From Burkholderia sp. 8Y (GTDB taxonomy: Bacteria > Pseudomonadota > Gammaproteobacteria > Burkholderiales > Burkholderiaceae), in assembly GCF_902506145.1 (NCBI RefSeq), contig NZ_LR733520.1, positions 2,442,775 through 2,506,774 on the forward strand: DNA of 64,000 nucleotides. Direction: 5' to 3'. How positions within the stretch are numbered: the first letter of the stretch is position 1; each line of letters begins with the position of its first letter. The translations under genes were made by a program, and so were the position numbers. This document shows, in pieces, positions 24,390 to 32,491 of the stretch. The notes below the pieces were generated by a model that saw only the letters and a list, made by a program, of their open reading frames with translations, made no database searches and had not been told where the DNA came from.

Positions 24390-24504
24390 CGAAGGATTCC
24401 ATGAGCCTCCAATGCGGCATCGTCGGCTTGCCTAACGTCGGCAAGTCCACGCTTTTCAATGCACTGACCAAGGCGGGAATTGCCGCCGAGAATTATCCGT
24501 TCTG
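24390..24504 (+). repeat. Right attachment repeat (ychF 5' copy 2)
   Basis: 115-bp partner of 13885-13999. It supplies the ribosome binding site and codons 1-34 of the functional ychF. The single mismatch (A24478 against G13973) falls in the third base of Gly26 and is silent, so the restored protein is unchanged. Confidence 0.92.
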
Positions 24505-25495
24505 CACGATCGAGCCGAATGTCGGCGTCGTCGAAGTGCCGGACGCGCGCCTCACCGCGCTGGCTGAAATTGTGAAGCCCGAGCGCATCCTGCCGGCCGT
24601 CGTCGAGTTCGTCGACATCGCGGGCCTCGTGGCGGGCGCGAGCAAGGGCGAAGGCCTCGGCAACCAGTTTCTCGCGAACATCCGCGAAACGGACGCCATC
24701 ACGCACGTCGTGCGCTGCTTCGAAGACGAAAACGTGATTCACGTCGCGGGCAAGGTCGATCCGCTCGCGGACATCGAAGTCATCGACACCGAACTCGCGC
24801 TCGCCGACCTCGCCACGGTCGAAAAGGCGCTCACGCGCTATTCGAAAGCGGCGAAGTCGGGCAACGACAAGGAAGCGGCGAAGCTCGTCGCCGTGCTGGA
24901 CAAGGTCCGCGCCCAGCTGGATCAGGCGAAGCCCGTGCGCGCGCTTTCGCTGACCGATGACGAGCAGGCGCTCATCAAGCCGTTCTGCCTCATCACGTCG
25001 AAGCCGACGATGTACGTCGCGAACGTCAAGGAAGACGGCTTCGAGAACAACCCGTACCTCGACGCCGTGCGCAAGCACGCGGAAGCGGAGGGCGCGCCGG
25101 TGGTCGCGGTGTGCGCGGCGATCGAAGCCGAAATCGCCGACCTCGACGACGCCGACAAGCAGGATTTTCTCGCCGACATGGGCATGGACGAGCCGGGGCT
25201 GAACCGTGTCATTCGCGCCGGTTTCAAGCTGCTCGGCTTGCAGACGTACTTCACGGCGGGCGTGAAGGAAGTGCGCGCGTGGACGATTCATATCGGCGAC
25301 ACCGCGCCGCAGGCGGCCGGCGCGATCCACACCGATTTCGAGCGCGGCTTCATCCGTGCGCAGACCATTTCGTTCGATGACTACGTCGCGTTCAAGGGCG
25401 AGCAAGGCGCGAAGGAAGCCGGGAAGATGCGCGCGGAAGGCAAGGAATATGTGGTGCACGACGGGGACGTGATGAACTTCTTGTTCAACGTCTAA
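24401..25495 (+). CDS. ychF: Redox-regulated ATPase/GTPase YchF, restored by the element
   Basis: 364 aa, the full family length. The G1 loop is GLPNVGKST (residues 9-17), G3 is DIAGLVAGASKGEGLG, and the G4 region reads YVANVKEDG, i.e. NxxE instead of NKxD, the feature that gives YchF/Ola1 proteins ATP preference. The C-terminal TGS domain includes TYFTAGVKEVRAWTIHIGDTAPQAAGAIHTDFERGFI. Codons 1-34 come from the repeat at the element's right end, so the gene is now expressed from element sequence (24261-24389) rather than its native promoter. A terminator follows. Confidence 0.96.
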   Translation: MSLQCGIVGLPNVGKSTLFNALTKAGIAAENYPFCTIEPNVGVVEVPDARLTALAEIVKPERILPAVVEFVDIAGLVAGASKGEGLGNQFLANIRETDAITHVVRCFEDENVIHVAGKVDPLADIEVIDTELALADLATVEKALTRYSKAAKSGNDKEAAKLVAVLDKVRAQLDQAKPVRALSLTDDEQALIKPFCLITSKPTMYVANVKEDGFENNPYLDAVRKHAEAEGAPVVAVCAAIEAEIADLDDADKQDFLADMGMDEPGLNRVIRAGFKLLGLQTYFTAGVKEVRAWTIHIGDTAPQAAGAIHTDFERGFIRAQTISFDDYVAFKGEQGAKEAGKMRAEGKEYVVHDGDVMNFLFNV

Positions 25496-25530
25496 AGCGT
25501 CAAAAGTCGTCACGGCGACTTGATTCGAGA

Positions 25531-25566
25531 AGCGGAGTGCCTGAAAAATGGCACTCCGCTTTTTTC
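25531..25566 (+). terminator. Intrinsic terminator after ychF
   Basis: Perfect 11-bp stem AGCGGAGTGCC (25531-25541) with GGCACTCCGCT (25550-25560), loop TGAAAAAT, followed by TTTTTT. Confidence 0.92.
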
Positions 25567-25620
25567 ATGCGCGGATGGTGGCGAAGACCGTCGAAAACAA
25601 CAGCGAGAGACCAAAAGAAG

Positions 25621-25908
25621 ATGAAGAGACAGTTACGGATCGGCGCGTTCGTCGCGAGCTGCGCGATCGCGATTGCTTGCACACCCGCCCACGCTTACTA
25701 CAACTCGCAGCAACCAAACGAAGCCGACCTCGACTCCCACCGCCACTACCGCAACCACGACGGCAACGTCATCCATTCCCCCGCCCGCTCCCGCTCGGGC
25801 GCCGTTCCCGAAGGCGCGAGCGCCCAATGCCGCGACGGAACCTACAGCTTCAGCCAGCATCACAGCGGAACGTGCTCGCGGCATGGGGGCGTCGCGCGTT
25901 GGGAATAA
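25621..25908 (+). CDS. DUF3761-type secreted protein (95 aa)
   Basis: Start ATG 25621, after AAGAAG. The signal peptide is MKRQLRIGAFVASCAIAIAC then TPAHA, cleaved before YYNS. The mature domain is short and His-rich with SAQCRDGTYSFSQHHSGTCSRHGGVARW, the Cys-containing motif C-x-D-G-x-x-S-x-S-x-x-x-x-G-x-C-S-x-H-G-G-V typical of DUF3761 proteins. Location periplasmic or extracellular; role unknown. It converges on the MFS gene of the ATP-grasp cluster. Confidence 0.78.
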   Translation: MKRQLRIGAFVASCAIAIACTPAHAYYNSQQPNEADLDSHRHYRNHDGNVIHSPARSRSGAVPEGASAQCRDGTYSFSQHHSGTCSRHGGVARWE

Positions 25909-25936
25909 GCAGAGACATACCATGCGTGAGCCACCC

Positions 25937-27145
25937 CTAACCGATGTCTGCCGCGGTCGATTTTCGCTGCACGGCACTCGCCCTTCGCGAACCAAGCGTT
26001 GCTATCCCGCCGATAACCGCCATCGCGAAGAAAGCGCCCAACGGAACGATTGCGCCGCGCTCCCAACTTAGCGCGTATAAAAGCGCGAAAATTGCGAGCA
26101 TGGGAAATCCATACGCATTGCACGATGCCACGATCTGGCCTACCCGGTGCGCGGGGTGGATTGCGATCAGTTGCTCGCGCAGACTCACACGCAACAGACC
26201 AAACCCGATGCCACAGAGAAAGAACGCGAGCGCCAACACTGGAAGCCAATATGGGAATGCTAGAAGCACGACGAATGGCAAAGGGACGCAGCATACAGCC
26301 GCCGTCATAAGGCCTCGTCGCATCCTTGTAGGCCACTGCGCCACCCATTCATAAGCCACACCGATACACGCCATACCGAGCCCGATTGCAGCGTCGAGCA
26401 CCGCCGCATGCTCCACCGTTCCATGCCCTTTGGAGTTCGCGACCAGTGGCACCACCATGTTGACGAGCGTAAGGCATGGCCACACGAGCGCGAGCGTCGC
26501 AATTACGGTCCACGCTGTCCGCGACGTCGAAGCGGCCGCGTCCATCTTCGCCGCAACCTTTGCCCCGGTTCCACGGCGCCGCGTCTCGCCCCAAACGACA
26601 CGCTGTAGCGCAGGCGAAGCGAAGAGCGACAGCGCCACCACGTAAAGCATCGCTGCTGCAAAGAACGGCGTTGTACCGCCGCCAAGACGAACAAGCAAAC
26701 CGAGCGGCAGTCCTCCGAGCATCAAGCCTGCTTGCGTGGCTGCGCTTTGTCGCGCGTTCAGCCTGTCGCTCTCGCTTGGTGTCAAACCGCTCGCGATCGT
26801 GGCGAGAAGTGCATCCCACGCACCTTCCAGTATGAAGAAGACGGACAGCACCATGAAATTAATCGCCAGCAACATACCCGGATGATGCAGGAACGGCGTG
26901 AACGCCAAAGCGCATGCGCACAAACCGACCATGCCCCAAAGCGTCAATCCGCCCGTATCCACGCGTTCGAGCAGACGGCGCGCAAACGGCGCGGCGATGA
27001 CTGCGGGCAAGAAGCCGCCGATCGCAGAAATCGCAAGCGGCATCGCGCCGCCGTTGGCCGACCGAACGAGATTCCATGCCACTGCGAGAAACAGTAGGCC
27101 GTTGGCAAACCGATAGATGAACGTCGCCAGCAGGAACAGATTCAT
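25937..27145 (-). CDS. MFS transporter of the ATP-grasp cluster
   Basis: 402 aa with about 12 hydrophobic segments, beginning MNLFLLATFIYRFANGLLFLAVAWNLV. The loop between helices 2 and 3 has the reduced form FARRLLERVDTGG, and a long central loop (GETRRRGTGAKVAAKMDAAA) divides the two halves. It is the last gene of the cluster; its ATGA start overlaps the stop of the ATP-grasp gene at 27142. Its position suggests export of the cluster product or self-protection; import of a precursor cannot be excluded. Confidence 0.82.
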   Translation of the reverse strand: MNLFLLATFIYRFANGLLFLAVAWNLVRSANGGAMPLAISAIGGFLPAVIAAPFARRLLERVDTGGLTLWGMVGLCACALAFTPFLHHPGMLLAINFMVLSVFFILEGAWDALLATIASGLTPSESDRLNARQSAATQAGLMLGGLPLGLLVRLGGGTTPFFAAAMLYVVALSLFASPALQRVVWGETRRRGTGAKVAAKMDAAASTSRTAWTVIATLALVWPCLTLVNMVVPLVANSKGHGTVEHAAVLDAAIGLGMACIGVAYEWVAQWPTRMRRGLMTAAVCCVPLPFVVLLAFPYWLPVLALAFFLCGIGFGLLRVSLREQLIAIHPAHRVGQIVASCNAYGFPMLAIFALLYALSWERGAIVPLGAFFAMAVIGGIATLGSRRASAVQRKSTAADIG

Positions 27146-28398
27146 CGGACCTCCGCGGACGCACGCTGCAGCGGCAGCGTGCGCTGCGAAACGGACGCAA
27201 ACAGACGTTCGATCCAGGCGCGCGTGCAGTCCGCGCTGCCTGTCGCGACGACGCCCGCCAGCGGTGTCTCGTGCGCCTGATAAGTGATATGACGAGGCAA
27301 CGGTGCACCGACGGCCAATTCGTGCCAGTGAACGACGCAGGGACTTCTGCGAACCGCATCCGCGCCAACTACGCCGCAGTTAGCCGAATGGTTCAAGTGA
27401 TGTCCCGGATAGACGAACCACCCATGCCACCTCGCGCGCGGTTGCTCGCACGAGCGAAGGCCACTGTGCTCGCCGAGAAGTATGCGTAATTCCTGCGACG
27501 GCAGGTGAATGCCTGTTGCCAATTCAAACGTTCTGACGACGTCCGCGCCGCCGACGCGATTGGCGACCTCGAGAAAAACCAATTGGCCGTGGCATCGAAT
27601 CGCCTCAAGATGAAAACTGCCATCGCGAATTCCAGTCGCGTTGAGTGCGGTCGAGACCCAGGCACGGACGTCATCGTCGAATGGTACGTGAAACGAACCG
27701 AGCGGTTCTCCATTGGCAAATCGCAGGCAATCTCCGACATACTCGCTGGCAGTCATCGTGAGCATATGTCCATTCTGCATGAGCCCATCGAAATGCAAGA
27801 CCGGGCCCTTGACGAACTCTTCAATTTCGTACTGCGCCGGGTCACGCTGCCCGGTATCAAGACCTGGCACGCGCGAACGGTTCGCGGTGATGGCCGCGTA
27901 CGCCTCCGCGACGCTCGGGAACACAACGACCTCTTCACTTGATGCGCCACTGTGCGGCTTCAGCACGGTGGCGCCCTGCCACGTTGCGCTTCGTGGTGAC
28001 GAAAGAAAGTCGAGGAGCGAAAGAAAGCGCGGCGCGCTGAGTCCCGCGCGCAAGACCACGGTTTTCATCAGCGTCTTGTCGCGTGCAAGCCGCACCTGTT
28101 CGACCGCCGGGCCGGGCACGCGGAGCCACTCGCGCAGACGCGCCGCGTCGAGCAGTTCGTACTCCGATAGCGAAATGATCCGATCAAACCGTTTAGGCTC
28201 GCGAGTCAGCCACGAGCGCGCTTCTTCGAACGCGCTCGCAGCACCGGGCCGTTCGGAAGTGGCGCAGCGCAACGACGCTGGAAGAGTATCGAGCGCCTCG
28301 CGCTTGCCAAAGTACGTCACTTCGTGCAGGTCATGATCAACTGCGCGGTGATACTCAATCTTCTGATACGGGATGCGGTGCAGGATAAGGATTCTCAT
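27142..28398 (-). CDS. ATP-grasp ligase 1 (418 aa)
   Basis: ATP-grasp domain protein of the type that joins a carboxylate to an amine through an acyl-phosphate. N-terminal Rossmann-like domain (MRILILHRIPYQ...RIISLSEYELLDAARL), then the nucleotide-binding fold: DKTLMKTVVLRAGLSAPRF, the lysine strand ATVLKPHSGASSEEVVVF, the hinge YEIEEFVKGPVLHFDGLMQNG, and the Mg-binding strands GSFHLEAIRCHGQLVFLEVANRVGG with Glu, Glu, Asn and Arg. This pattern resembles L-amino acid ligases and carnosine-synthase-like enzymes. The substrate is unknown. It begins 19 bp after ATP-grasp 2 and overlaps the MFS gene by 4 bp. Confidence 0.88.
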   Translation of the reverse strand: MRILILHRIPYQKIEYHRAVDHDLHEVTYFGKREALDTLPASLRCATSERPGAASAFEEARSWLTREPKRFDRIISLSEYELLDAARLREWLRVPGPAVEQVRLARDKTLMKTVVLRAGLSAPRFLSLLDFLSSPRSATWQGATVLKPHSGASSEEVVVFPSVAEAYAAITANRSRVPGLDTGQRDPAQYEIEEFVKGPVLHFDGLMQNGHMLTMTASEYVGDCLRFANGEPLGSFHVPFDDDVRAWVSTALNATGIRDGSFHLEAIRCHGQLVFLEVANRVGGADVVRTFELATGIHLPSQELRILLGEHSGLRSCEQPRARWHGWFVYPGHHLNHSANCGVVGADAVRRSPCVVHWHELAVGAPLPRHITYQAHETPLAGVVATGSADCTRAWIERLFASVSQRTLPLQRASAEVR

Positions 28399-28417
28399 GG
28401 GCGTCGCATCGTCAGGC

Positions 28418-29773
28418 TCAGGCTTCTAGCTGCACGCCGACTTCCACCAGCGACGCGAGTTTGCCGTCGGCCGACGAGACGCGCTTCAGCGCATCGGCCC
28501 AGCATTCGCGCACGGTCGCCACCACTTCGCGGATATCGGTGGCATCGGTGTGCAGTGAAATACAGACGCACGCGACGAAATCGCCGTTGTCGCGGGGCAC
28601 TGCCGGCACGAACCTTCTATCTTGCCCAAGCCAGTTAAAATCAATGACACGGAGCGCATCTACGGAGAGGCCGTGACGCTGGCGAGTCCCCGCGATCGCT
28701 TGATTCAGCGGGTCGACGCCCGGGCTTATCTCCGTGAGCCCAAACCAGGTATCTGCGCCCACGCCGAGCATCACGCTCGCTGCTGTACACGTCGGCGCCA
28801 GCACCGATGCTTCGAAGCCATCGCCGAGCACTGTATCGATCCACAGCTGATAGAAATCGACGTGAAACACTGTCTCTGCGAGCTTCCAGATCTTCATGCC
28901 TGCGGGACGGCGGTTGGGCTCAACCACGGCGGCGGACCGACCGTCGTCGCTCAGCTTGACCTCATTGTGGAACGGCCCGTCGCGCTGGCCCACGAGCCAA
29001 TTCGCCGCCTCTCCGGCGCGACGCAACGTTTCGTGCTCGTGCTGAGTGAGCCGCGCCGGCACGACCTGCGCGACTTCGACTGGATAACGTCCCGACGCGC
29101 TCGCTTTTTCAGTGACGAACGACAGCCTTCCCACGCCGTCGTATGAGAATTCTCGATGGTACGGGATTAGTTCTTCGCAAATGACGCCGCTCTCGAGGTA
29201 GGGCATCACCTCGTTGAGTGCGCACGACAGATCGTCGCCCGACCGAAGCATAACGACGCCACGATTGTTACCCTCGCAAGCTGGTTTGATGACGAAGCCC
29301 TCTGGATGAGCGGCGGCGAACTGCTCCAGATCCTCAAGCGTCGCGACTGCCTGGCAGCCCGGCGGCATGATGCGCTGCGCTGCCAACACGTCGCGAAAGC
29401 GCGCCTCTGTGCGTCGGTATTGCAGTTTGCTGAATGCGCCTAGGGCGAGATCGGCGGAGTCGGTGGCCAATCCGAGACGCTCAAGCAGTGCCGCGCCGCC
29501 GAATACCGCGTTGTCCGAGAACACGATTCCACCTCGTAGAGTGTGGCGCCACGGCGCAAGCGCGTCGAAAGCCGCGTCGACAAAATCGGCAGAACGTGGA
29601 TCGAGCGCGATCACGTGGTCGCAGAGGCGCTTGTCGGGCTCGCCCGGATTCGCGCGAATCAGAAGCGTGTCGACCATGTAGCGGCGTCGCGCATAGTCGG
29701 ACATGTGCGCGACTTCTGCGACACGAGACAGGTTGTAGTCGATAATTAGGAATGTTGATCGATGTGCAGTCAT
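28418..29773 (-). CDS. ATP-grasp ligase 2 (451 aa)
   Basis: ATG at 29773 (MTAHRSTFLIIDYNLSRVAE) is chosen over an in-frame GTG at 29812 that would overlap the upstream gene. Motifs: FVIKPACEGNNRGVVML (lysine strand and glycine-rich loop), VICEELIPYHREFSYDGVGRLSFVTEKASASGRYP (hinge), and HNEVKLSDDGRSAAVVEPNRRPAG with the Glu/Asn/Arg metal- and phosphate-binding set. Sequence is clearly different from the other two ligases, so it probably uses another substrate pair. It starts 26 bp after the stop of ATP-grasp 3. Confidence 0.87.
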   Translation of the reverse strand: MTAHRSTFLIIDYNLSRVAEVAHMSDYARRRYMVDTLLIRANPGEPDKRLCDHVIALDPRSADFVDAAFDALAPWRHTLRGGIVFSDNAVFGGAALLERLGLATDSADLALGAFSKLQYRRTEARFRDVLAAQRIMPPGCQAVATLEDLEQFAAAHPEGFVIKPACEGNNRGVVMLRSGDDLSCALNEVMPYLESGVICEELIPYHREFSYDGVGRLSFVTEKASASGRYPVEVAQVVPARLTQHEHETLRRAGEAANWLVGQRDGPFHNEVKLSDDGRSAAVVEPNRRPAGMKIWKLAETVFHVDFYQLWIDTVLGDGFEASVLAPTCTAASVMLGVGADTWFGLTEISPGVDPLNQAIAGTRQRHGLSVDALRVIDFNWLGQDRRFVPAVPRDNGDFVACVCISLHTDATDIREVVATVRECWADALKRVSSADGKLASLVEVGVQLEA

Positions 29774-29799
29774 AAACGTCTCTCGATAGCTTAATCTAC

Positions 29800-31149
29800 T
29801 TAGCCGGCGCACACGGCGTCGGACACGGCGTAGCGGACTTCGACGGCCTGTTCAGATATGTCCATCAGTGCTGGCAACGACGACTCAAGCTGATGACGGG
29901 GGACTCGCCACAACACCTGTCCGAGAAACACTTCTCGTGACGCCTGCGTGATCTCGGTTCCCGCAGTAATGAACAATTGGCTCAAGATCGGCGCCGGTTC
30001 GACGGCGCGCACGCCGACGTAATCGAGCTTGCCCACGCGCGCGAAGTAGGCGCGGAAAAACGTCGCGTGCTCGTATGGGGGAGTACCGTCCCCATTGAAC
30101 GAGAGCATGGCGAGGCTGCCTTCGAACGCGTCAAGCGCACTTTCGCTTCCGGCGCTCGACGCGACCAACAGGTCAAGCCACAACTCAAGTACGCCCGCTT
30201 TGCCGTTCAACGCTTTGACGCTGGGTGAGATGAGACAGCCACCGACGCGCGGATTGATTTCAATCAGATCCCAGCGCGCGCCATCGTGCCGCGCCTCGAC
30301 GTGAAAGCATCCCCACTCCAGACCGAGTTGCCGGAGAGCACTGTTAATCCATTCGATTCCCGCAGCGCAAGCAGCCGCGTCGACCGATATAGGCGGGCTG
30401 GCGCACGCGTCTTCGAGCACAGTGCCCGCCGTCTCGGTGACTGCACATTTCTCGTGAATGGCCAACACATAAGCGCGCCCACTGATGACGAGCAGTTCGA
30501 AGCTAAACTCGCGCCCGGGCACGTAGTCTTCGGCCATGAACGCTAGACCGGCGCCGAACGCCGATCGATAGATCTCGTCGCTCTGCGCTTCCTTGGCGAT
30601 GCGTTGAATCGCACTCCACGTCGTGTCCGGACGGAGCGCGAAGGCGCCATATGAGGCGATCCCACACACGGGCTTGATAAAGTAAGCCCGTTCTCCGGAC
30701 TTGAGCGACTCAAAATTGTCCCGTGTCAACGCCATGGCGCGTGCATGACTCAGGCCCGCTGCGGCGAGGTGGTTCCGTACTGCGAGCTTGTTTCTCAGAA
30801 ACGTTACTTGTGCCACGCTGCAATCGGCGACGCCGAGTTTCGCGTTGGCGAACGCCATCAGGCCGCGATAGCCCTCCCAAACGGTAACGCAGGCCAGAAC
30901 CCGTTCACCGCCCTCTCGCAATTCGGTCAATGCTGATTCGACGTCATCCGCCGTCAGCACATCTGAATTGCTACAGATGAGCGAGTGCGCCATGGCCGAC
31001 AGTTCGCGGAGCCGCTTCGTCCGAACAAGCGCCAACGGCGACGACGACAACACGAAGCTGCGCAAGCCGCGCGCTTCGAGCGCGGCGATCAGATCCTCCA
31101 TGAAAGAGAATCCACAGTGGCTGAGAAGCAACACGCCAGGTCTCGTCAT
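29800..31149 (-). CDS. ATP-grasp ligase 3 (449 aa)
   Basis: Start ATG at 31149 (MTRPGVLLLSHCGFSFMEDL), with GGAGG 10 bases upstream; a TTG at 31167 is less likely. Motifs: DCSVAQVTFLRNKLAVRNHLAAAGLS, YFIKPVCGIASYGAFAL, FMAEDYVPGREFSFELLVISGRAYVLAIHEKC, and CFHVEARHDGARWDLIEINPRVGG. This is the best match of the three to the standard ATP-grasp consensus. It follows the diiron oxygenase-like gene by 14 bp and heads the run of three ligases. Confidence 0.88.
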   Translation of the reverse strand: MTRPGVLLLSHCGFSFMEDLIAALEARGLRSFVLSSSPLALVRTKRLRELSAMAHSLICSNSDVLTADDVESALTELREGGERVLACVTVWEGYRGLMAFANAKLGVADCSVAQVTFLRNKLAVRNHLAAAGLSHARAMALTRDNFESLKSGERAYFIKPVCGIASYGAFALRPDTTWSAIQRIAKEAQSDEIYRSAFGAGLAFMAEDYVPGREFSFELLVISGRAYVLAIHEKCAVTETAGTVLEDACASPPISVDAAACAAGIEWINSALRQLGLEWGCFHVEARHDGARWDLIEINPRVGGCLISPSVKALNGKAGVLELWLDLLVASSAGSESALDAFEGSLAMLSFNGDGTPPYEHATFFRAYFARVGKLDYVGVRAVEPAPILSQLFITAGTEITQASREVFLGQVLWRVPRHQLESSLPALMDISEQAVEVRYAVSDAVCAG

Positions 31150-31163
31150 CGCCGTGGGCCTCC

Positions 31164-31913
31164 TCAAGCGGCGTTCAGCCGTTCGTTCAAAATCTTGTCG
31201 TCATGAAGCTCCTTGAAATACATCGCAAGGACGGCCTGATGCTCAGCCAGATAACGCTTGAGGTTGTGCACATCGGCCTCAGATCGGACCAGATGGCGAA
31301 TGGTCTGCCACACTTCGCCCGGATGATCGTCGTTGATGTCGGTATGCGAATGAGAAACCTGCCCAGCGATATTGACCTCGCCGACCGATTGTTTGAGCGC
31401 CTCGATCTTGTTTGGCTCGAGTTTCACGTTGACATACTCGACTAGGTACGAGTAGGCCACGACGCCAAGCGGCCCTTCGTGGTCCAGCAAATAAGAGAAG
31501 AAGCCCGACAGCAGTTTGGTGGACAGATACGGCTCAGTGGCGAGGAACTGCTCGCGCGGTACGCCTGCACGAGCCAGATCCTGTATAAACAGTTCGTCGT
31601 GAAGCATTTCCTCGCGCTCATAGTTCGCCCAGACCTGCGCCGCCTCCGGGCTGCGCTTCGCGATCTCGGCAAGGGCTTTCGATTCTGCAACGCGAAGGAG
31701 CCGGATTCGCCACGCCGTCTCTATGAGATGGCGCCTGTAATATTCTGAATCGACCGTTTTGCCTTCCAAGTGTGCGGCATACGGGACGGTCTCGTACCAC
31801 TGCTCGATCTGACGATCAATGATCGTATCGATCTCGCCACGCAGCTTTTCTGACGCCGCCGCGCTCAGGAACGGCGTTCTATGCTCGAGTCCAACGTTTT
31901 TTACGCGATTCAC
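31164..31913 (-). CDS. Heme-oxygenase-like diiron oxidase/oxygenase (iron-containing redox enzyme)
   Basis: 249 aa, all-helical. GTG start at 31913 with GAGG upstream. The metal-binding pattern of heme-oxygenase-like diiron enzymes (HDO family, as in SznF, UndA, BesC) is visible: a Glu in the first helices (HLIETAWRIRLLRV), E-x-x-x-H in ANYEREEMLHDELFIQDL, DHEGPLGVVAYSYLVEYV, and H-x-x-x-D-x-x-H spacing in SHSHTDINDDHPGEVW. Known HDOs N-oxygenate amines, decarboxylate fatty acids to alkenes or fragment amino acids. Which of these happens here is unknown. The ferredoxin encoded upstream is a plausible electron donor. Confidence 0.82.
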   Translation of the reverse strand: MNRVKNVGLEHRTPFLSAAASEKLRGEIDTIIDRQIEQWYETVPYAAHLEGKTVDSEYYRRHLIETAWRIRLLRVAESKALAEIAKRSPEAAQVWANYEREEMLHDELFIQDLARAGVPREQFLATEPYLSTKLLSGFFSYLLDHEGPLGVVAYSYLVEYVNVKLEPNKIEALKQSVGEVNIAGQVSHSHTDINDDHPGEVWQTIRHLVRSEADVHNLKRYLAEHQAVLAMYFKELHDDKILNERLNAA

Positions 31914-31994
31914 TACCTTTGCCTCTCGGAAGGTTTGACGAGATGCCGATCGGACGTCGGGCTTGTCTCGTCTGGGTGGGAACAGGGCGATTCT

Positions 31995-32318
31995 TTATTG
32001 ATCGACCTCGACGCTTTCTGCATAGGGACGCGCCGCCGTGCTGATGGTGACGTCACCGACTAGCCGGCACTGGCAAGCCAGCCGGAATTGCTCGCCTTTG
32101 TAGCCGAGGTAGTCGAGGAACTCCGCCTCGGAGGCGTGTTTCTCGCCAAGTGCGGCAGGACCATTCAATACCTCTACGACACAGGCGCCACACGCGCCCG
32201 AGCGACAGCCGAACGAAATGCCATCCTGACCGTGCAACTCGAACTCGAGTTCTGTCAGCGAGCTATTCGGGGGTAGCAGAACTTCGACATCCTGCGGCAC
32301 CAACGTCAATTTAAACAC
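31995..32318 (-). CDS. [2Fe-2S] ferredoxin
   Basis: 107 aa from GTG 32318 (MFKLTLVPQDVEVLLPPNSSL), which has GGGAG upstream and places the first beta strand at the N-terminus. The plant-type cluster motif C-x4-C-x2-C occurs in SFGCRSGACGACVVEVLNGP, with the fourth Cys in FRLACQCRLVGDVTI. First gene of the putative operon after the regulator; the next gene is the diiron enzyme 82 bp on. The likely role is to pass electrons to that enzyme. Confidence 0.9.
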   Translation of the reverse strand: MFKLTLVPQDVEVLLPPNSSLTELEFELHGQDGISFGCRSGACGACVVEVLNGPAALGEKHASEAEFLDYLGYKGEQFRLACQCRLVGDVTISTAARPYAESVEVDQ

Positions 32319-32491
32319 TTGGAACTTCTCCCGATGGATCAGACGACCGCAATCGCCCGACGGGCTCAACACCGATCGCCTTGGCTCTGGAGCATGCCAC
32401 GTTCGAGATCACACCAGAAGCGAGCAGTTATCCTATCTAACATTGACGCCGCCGACCAATCGAACGTTTTCAGTTTACCTATCGAATTCAC
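32319..32491 (-). promoter_or_regulatory. Probable promoter region of the ATP-grasp/HDO operon
   Basis: 173 bp between the LysR-type gene and the ferredoxin gene, visibly more AT-rich than its surroundings (for example ATCTAACATTGACG and CGTTTTCAGTTTACCTATCG in the forward sense). No exact promoter or LysR box is called, but this is the only gap long enough to hold one before the tightly packed genes. Confidence 0.4.

Larger units (their letters stand above)
13885..24504. mobile_element. Integrative element inserted in the 5' end of ychF
   Basis: The segment is bounded by a 115-bp direct repeat (13885-13999 and 24390-24504). The repeat contains the ychF ribosome binding site and the first 104 coding bases, with one mismatch. 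A tyrosine integrase gene lies just inside the right end and reads leftward. Between the repeats the base composition and codon use are clearly less GC-biased than on either side, and most genes are unknown small proteins. The element also encodes a serine recombinase. No conjugation, capsid or replication genes are recognisable, so it may depend on a helper for transfer. Both boundaries are read directly from sequence; the mechanism (site-specific integration) is inferred. Confidence 0.88.
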
